From contig NZ_BMXF01000002.1 of NCBI RefSeq assembly GCF_014651615.1, positions 289,439 to 353,438 on the forward strand: a DNA stretch of 64,000 nt, written 5' to 3'. Of this stretch, positions 62,081-64,000 are shown piece after piece (positions within the stretch are counted from its first letter, which is position 1; each line of letters begins with the position of its first letter). Below the pieces are notes generated by a model. The model did no database searches and was not told the DNA's origin. It was given only the letters and a program-made list of their open reading frames with translations. The DNA is from Persicitalea jodogahamensis (GTDB lineage: Bacteria; Bacteroidota; Bacteroidia; Cytophagales; Spirosomataceae). The position numbers and the translations under genes were made by a program.

Positions 62081-64000
62081 ATGAAAAAGATCTTCTTCGC
62101 TATTCTGCTGCTGACCTCAATGTTTGCAGCGTCAATCTCCCACGCCCAAACTACCCCCACCTGGCTCCGCTATCCGAGCATTTCCCCCGACGGCAGCACC
62201 ATCGTCTTCACCTACAAAGGCGACTTGTGGAAAGTACCCGCCGCTGGCGGTAACGCCACGCCGCTCACGCTGCACGAGGCGCAGGATTTCATGCCCGTAT
62301 GGTCACGGGATGGCAAGAGCATTGCCTTCGCGTCGGATCGCTACGGCAATTTCGATGTGTTTGTGATGCCTGCCACGGGCGGCGAACCCAAGCGACTGAC
62401 GTTCCACTCGGCGGATGAGTTTCCCTACGACTTTTCGCCGGATGGCAAAAATGTAATCTTCGGTTCGGCGCGGCAGGATTTGGCCGCCAACCGCCAGTTT
62501 CCCACGGGTTCGCAGCCGGAGTTGTACCAGGTACCTACCAAAGGGGGGCGTGTAGATCAGGTTTTCAGTACGCCCGCCGAGGACGTGAAGTACAGCAAAG
62601 ATGGCAGTAAATTAGTGTATCATGACAAAAAAGGGGGCGAGAATGCCTGGCGCAAGCACCACACTTCCTCCATCGCGCGGGATATTTGGGTGTACGACAC
62701 CAAATCGGGCAAGCATACCAAACTCACGACCTTCGCCGGAGAAGACCGTAACCCTATTTTGAGCGACGACGGCAAGACCGTCACGTTCCTCAGCGAGCGA
62801 CAGGGCTCGTTCAACGTACACCGCTTTGCGCTGGATAACCCAGCGACTGTTGAGACGTTAACTTCCTTCAAAAAACATCCCGTCCGTTTCCTGAGCCGTG
62901 CCAATGACGGTACCTTGTGTTTCAGCTACGACGGAGAACTATATACTTTGAAACCCGACGCCAAGCCGCAAAAAGTCAACGTGCAGATCGCGTCCGATGC
63001 CCGCAGCAACAACGAAAAAGTGATGACCGTGAGCGGCAGTGCGCGCGGGATGGCGGTATCGCCCAATGGCAAAGAGGTAGCCTTCATCTACCGGGGCGAG
63101 GTATTTGTGACTGCCGTGGAAGGAGGCATGACCAAACGCATCACCCACACGCCCGAACAGGAGCAGGAAGTAAGCTTTTCGCCCGACGGCAAGGCACTCA
63201 TTTACGCCTCCGAGCGTGGCAACAGCTGGAATATCTACGAATCCCGGATCAACCGCAAGGAAGAGCCGTATTTTTATGCTTCCACGGTGTTGAAGGAAAC
63301 GCCGATCATTGAAAACAAGCAGGAGAACTACCAGCCCGTGTACTCGCCCGATGGCAAGGAAGTCGCCTACATCGAGGATCGCATGACGCTAAAAGTCTAT
63401 AATCTGGATAGCAAAAAATCCCGCACGCTGCTGACCAACCAGGAGTTATTCTCGATGCGCGACAACGACCAGTACTTCCAATGGAGCCCCGACGGCAAAT
63501 GGATTGCCTTTGATTACAGCGTCCCCGGTATTGCCAGCGGCGAAATTGGCCTGATCGCGGCCGATGGCAAGGGAAAAGTGGTCAACCTGACCCAAAATGG
63601 TTTTCAGGATTACCGCGCCAAGTGGGTAAACGGGGGCAAACAGATTCTCTGGTTCAGTACTCGTGACGGACTGCGCAGCCAGGCGCAGAGTGGCGGGGCG
63701 CAATCAGATGTGTACGCCATGTTTCTGACCCAGAAGGCGTTCGACGATTTCAATATGAGTAAGGAAGAGGCCGCCCTGGCCAAAGACATTGAGAAAGCCG
63801 CCAAGGGTGATTCGACAAAAAAAGATTCTACCAAAAAGAAAGAGGCACCCAAGGACACGACCGTCACCATCGAGTGGGACGGGCTGGACATGCGCAAGGC
63901 CAAACTGACCATTCACTCGTCGAGCCTCGGGGATGCGCTGTTGAGCAAGGATGGTGAAACGCTGTACTACCTCGCCAAATTCGAGAAAGGCTACAATCTG
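62081..64000 (+). CDS. Tricorn-like S41 protease with WD/PD40 propeller (3' end beyond window)
   Basis: Open from ATG 62081 to the window end, 640 codons. Signal peptide MKKIFFAILLLTSMFAASISHAQ, then repeated PD40 blades: PSISPDGSTIVFTYKGDLWKV, PVWSRDGKSIAFASDRYGNFDVFV, PYDFSPDGKNVIFGS, AVSPNGKEVAFIYRGEVFV, SFSPDGKALIYASERG, PVYSPDGKEVAYIEDR and QWSPDGKWIAFDY. These are followed by a charged insert (KGDSTKKDSTKKKEAPKDT). This is the N-terminal half of the ~1050-1100-residue Tricorn/S41 proteases of Bacteroidota; the PDZ and S41 catalytic part should follow. Secreted peptidase; partner peptidases not visible. Confidence 0.9.
   Translation, partial: MKKIFFAILLLTSMFAASISHAQTTPTWLRYPSISPDGSTIVFTYKGDLWKVPAAGGNATPLTLHEAQDFMPVWSRDGKSIAFASDRYGNFDVFVMPATGGEPKRLTFHSADEFPYDFSPDGKNVIFGSARQDLAANRQFPTGSQPELYQVPTKGGRVDQVFSTPAEDVKYSKDGSKLVYHDKKGGENAWRKHHTSSIARDIWVYDTKSGKHTKLTTFAGEDRNPILSDDGKTVTFLSERQGSFNVHRFALDNPATVETLTSFKKHPVRFLSRANDGTLCFSYDGELYTLKPDAKPQKVNVQIASDARSNNEKVMTVSGSARGMAVSPNGKEVAFIYRGEVFVTAVEGGMTKRITHTPEQEQEVSFSPDGKALIYASERGNSWNIYESRINRKEEPYFYASTVLKETPIIENKQENYQPVYSPDGKEVAYIEDRMTLKVYNLDSKKSRTLLTNQELFSMRDNDQYFQWSPDGKWIAFDYSVPGIASGEIGLIAADGKGKVVNLTQNGFQDYRAKWVNGGKQILWFSTRDGLRSQAQSGGAQSDVYAMFLTQKAFDDFNMSKEEAALAKDIEKAAKGDSTKKDSTKKKEAPKDTTVTIEWDGLDMRKAKLTIHSSSLGDALLSKDGETLYYLAKFEKGYNL

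Overview
The window looks like chromosome of a Bacteroidota bacterium, most likely order Cytophagales (Spirosomaceae-type). The indicators are: a GldB gliding lipoprotein; a BtuB/BtuG-type B12 operon under a cobalamin riboswitch; BlaI/M56 genes fused to TonB and receptor-plug-like domains; an SdrD-like secreted giant; a CrtB/CrtI carotenoid pair; and -7 promoter elements of the Bacteroidota form TAnnTTTG with few Shine-Dalgarno sites. Coding DNA is moderately GC-rich; one two-gene patch (11.97-13.65 kb) is visibly more AT-rich.

Layout. 0-4.1 kb: pyruvate kinase (cut by the window edge) and priA. 4.2-9.0 kb: a remnant transposase-type zinc-ribbon gene and a 1460-residue secreted protein with two tandem ~230-residue repeats. 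9.1-11.9 kb: overlapping pabB/pabC and a YpdA-type flavoprotein reductase. 12.0-13.9 kb: a DUF3037/HipA-like kinase pair next to tRNA-Arg(CCT). 13.9-18.5 kb: hflX and two tandem MATE exporters. 18.6-22.2 kb: a sulfur cluster (TauE, CstB-like persulfide dioxygenase-rhodanese, two YeeE/YedE proteins). 22.2-24.1 kb: a methyltransferase and an EamA transporter. 24.2-28.1 kb: B12 riboswitch, BtuB-like receptor, BtuG-like lipoprotein and free methionine-R-sulfoxide reductase. 28.2-33.2 kb: yraN, lipB, a conserved hypothetical, a PolB-type exonuclease and rnr.

33.3-41.6 kb is the most unusual part. A BlaI repressor gene preceded by two matching 16-nt palindromes is followed by four tandem paralogs. 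Three carry an M56 (BlaR1-type) HEXXH protease; the third paralog has lost it. All four carry periplasmic carboxypeptidase-regulatory-like and TonB C-terminal domains, and most end in a SusC-plug-like segment. A lipoprotein with only the TonB domain closes the array before a terminator. ExbB and ExbD genes lie 2 kb further on, beyond a Tat-exported Gfo/Idh/MocA oxidoreductase.

43.2-64 kb: exbD/exbB, crtB/crtI with an ECF-type sigma factor upstream, an NAD-binding epimerase-like protein, gldB, an MsbA-like ABC exporter, a membrane MutS-like ATPase, a quinone oxidoreductase-like gene, an M20 amidohydrolase, a DUF4136 lipoprotein, aroB, a TIGR04283-type glycosyltransferase, a DUF6157 protein, a double VOC protein, an alkaline-phosphatase-superfamily enzyme, and the first 640 codons of a Tricorn-like protease cut by the window end.

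Intergenic DNA contains several long imperfect palindromes in at least three sequence families, and the heptamer GGTACTT/AAGTACC is strongly over-represented throughout. No CRISPR array, rRNA operon, prophage or complete insertion sequence was seen.
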